In this document: positions 15,001 to 15,109 of the stretch, piece after piece
Layout: every line of letters starts with the position of its first letter
Numbering within the stretch: position 1 is the first letter of the stretch
Assembly: GCA_028683635.1 (NCBI GenBank)
Contig: JAQUHL010000011.1
Location: forward strand, 1-15,109
Direction of reading: 5' to 3'
DNA: 15,109 bases
DNA from: Candidatus Cloacimonadota bacterium
GTDB taxonomy: Bacteria; Cloacimonadota; Cloacimonadia; Cloacimonadales; Cloacimonadaceae
The notes under the pieces: generated by a model
The model's input: only the letters and a program-made list of their open reading frames with translations
Databases searched by the model: none
Told to the model about the DNA's origin: nothing
Program-made: the position numbers and the translations under genes

Positions 15001-15109
15001 TGTCAGTTCCGTTAGTGGCAACAAGGGTCAGGTTCTCATCATTGCGGGGGTAGTGAGCAAAATCAACAAGAAAAAGAGCGCCCGAAACCCTATGGCTTTT
15101 GTGGAAGAT
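12092..15109 (+). CDS. dnaE: DNA polymerase III alpha subunit (partial, 3' end beyond window)
   Basis: From ATG 12092 (GGGAGAAG seven or so bases upstream) the frame runs 1006 codons to the window edge with no stop; the full protein should be near 1150 aa. This is the catalytic subunit of the replicative polymerase. The N-terminal PHP domain starts MSFVHLHNHTQYSLLDG and keeps a full set of metal-ligand positions: H7, H9, D16, H41, E66, H86, C136, D203, H205. The polymerase active site has the GPGRGSAAGS motif, catalytic D395 and D397 (PDIDIDF) and D551 (LKLDILGLRTLT). The fingers/thumb region has the PGPMQFI and YGVTVYQEQVMQ motifs and SKKKTELM, followed by a helix-hairpin-helix region (FGLRAIKNIGEAAI) and the beginning of the OB fold (VLIIAGVVSKI). 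No intein or frameshift is visible. It is divergent from the signalling genes. Confidence 0.98.
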   Translation, partial: MSFVHLHNHTQYSLLDGACRVDRMVDLALEYKMPAVAITDHGNLFGVIDFYLTARKKGIKPILGIETYLINHDLEDEINKNDTRYHLVLLAQNLTGYKNLMKLSSAAFIQGMYYKPRISKSLLKKHCEGLICLSACVKGEIPTLLLNDRIKEAENALLWYKSIFGDRFYVEIQDHGLESEKNAMPKLIEFAKKTNTQMVLTNDCHYLHQSDSEAHDILLCIQTGKTLNDPNRMRYNTNQLYFKDPEEMRKIHSQYPEAYENTLKIADMIDVELQYNDFLLPEVETPPQFSSMGEYLRHICYEGAKTRYPQLTDTIRTRIEYELGVIDRMGFNGYFLVVKDLIDSARKQGVPVGPGRGSAAGSIVSYLSDITRIDPIKYNLFFERFLNPDRISMPDIDIDFCAQGRTKAIDYLIQKYGRNSVTQIVTFGALAPKTVIRDIARVLEVSATDAQAITKTMPDNAKTLEDAIKSSAEFRELINSNDLYQSILKHSYVLEGLIRQTGSHAAGFVIVPGDLTDYVPLATNNSKEGEQAILVQYEGKWLNELKLLKLDILGLRTLTQISKTCALIQQSEGIEIDPEKIPLDDKKTYELLSKGKTDGVFQYESEGMKKYLMELKPNKFEDLIAMVALYRPGPMQFIDSFIARNHGKEKVTYDHPLVESVLRETYGVTVYQEQVMQVSQVVGGFSGGDADSLRSAMSKKKTELMNTFYDKFKKGASERGVSEPVVEKIWQGWLKFAEYAFNKSHATCYAYVAYQTAYLKAHHPVEFMAALLSLEGNPADVTKLVSACKKNGIKIIPPNINRSESEFAVHGKEILFGLRAIKNIGEAAIRAIIEERDANGLYQNIFEFCSRLDSMAVNKTALESLIISGAMDELEGSRAQKYEVVEQALSFSSGEMRDRKKGQTSLFELLSDESDAMDFYPPLPACPPWTYLQELDKEKEALGFYISGHPLLEYAALIEQITNINSFSAAVSSVSGNKGQVLIIAGVVSKINKKKSARNPMAFVED

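Noticed and set aside
1..15109. tRNA, rRNA, insertion sequence or integrase genes
   Set aside because: Looked for on both strands; no cloverleaf, rRNA-like segment, or transposase/integrase motif was seen.

Overview
The window looks like chromosome of an anaerobic, Gram-negative-type bacterium. The clues are a superoxide reductase/rubrerythrin/rubredoxin cluster in place of catalase or superoxide dismutase, and two large exported proteins ending in the NPF...GxxVxxL...NGIYY-type (FlgD-like, type IX-secretion-like) C-terminal domain. This combination fits the Cloacimonadota/Bacteroidota side of the tree. Cloacimonadota is my best guess, but that is inference: the window has no rRNA or other marker to settle it.

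Layout. Positions 1-1787, minus strand: an oxygen-defence cluster read leftwards in the order desulfoferrodoxin (superoxide reductase), rubrerythrin, a very small rubredoxin (46 aa), and a ferritin-like diiron protein. The 5' end of a likely tsaB gene follows at the window edge. A good sigma70-type promoter lies just upstream of the desulfoferrodoxin gene. Positions 1788-2484 form the only long gap without an established gene. It holds a 24-codon minus-strand ORF with a strong Shine-Dalgarno, a 42-bp-armed near-perfect palindrome built from TTAATC units spaced exactly 11 bp apart, several short REP-like palindromes, and an intrinsic terminator for the next gene. Positions 2485-8071, minus strand: two tandem paralogous secreted proteins (893 and 889 aa), each with a signal peptide and a C-terminal sorting-type domain. 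Positions 8318-11902, minus strand: a two-gene signalling unit, with a single-domain response regulator followed by a membrane sensor histidine kinase (5TM-LYT, PAS, PocR-like, PAS, PAS, HisKA, HATPase). Positions 12092 to the right edge, plus strand: dnaE, encoding DNA polymerase III alpha, cut off by the window end after 1006 codons.

How the genes work together. In the redox cluster, superoxide reductase makes peroxide from superoxide, rubrerythrin reduces the peroxide, and rubredoxin can supply electrons to both. The ferritin-like protein may deal with iron or peroxide. The kinase and response regulator almost certainly form a phosphorelay pair, but the regulator has no output domain, so the target lies elsewhere. 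The two secreted paralogues have no visible functional link to their neighbours. The dnaE gene is divergent from the signalling pair and probably has its own promoter.

The most unusual item is the helically phased palindrome at 1927-2036. Its foot overlaps the Shine-Dalgarno of the small ORF, and the stop codon of that ORF lies inside the -35 box of the redox operon.
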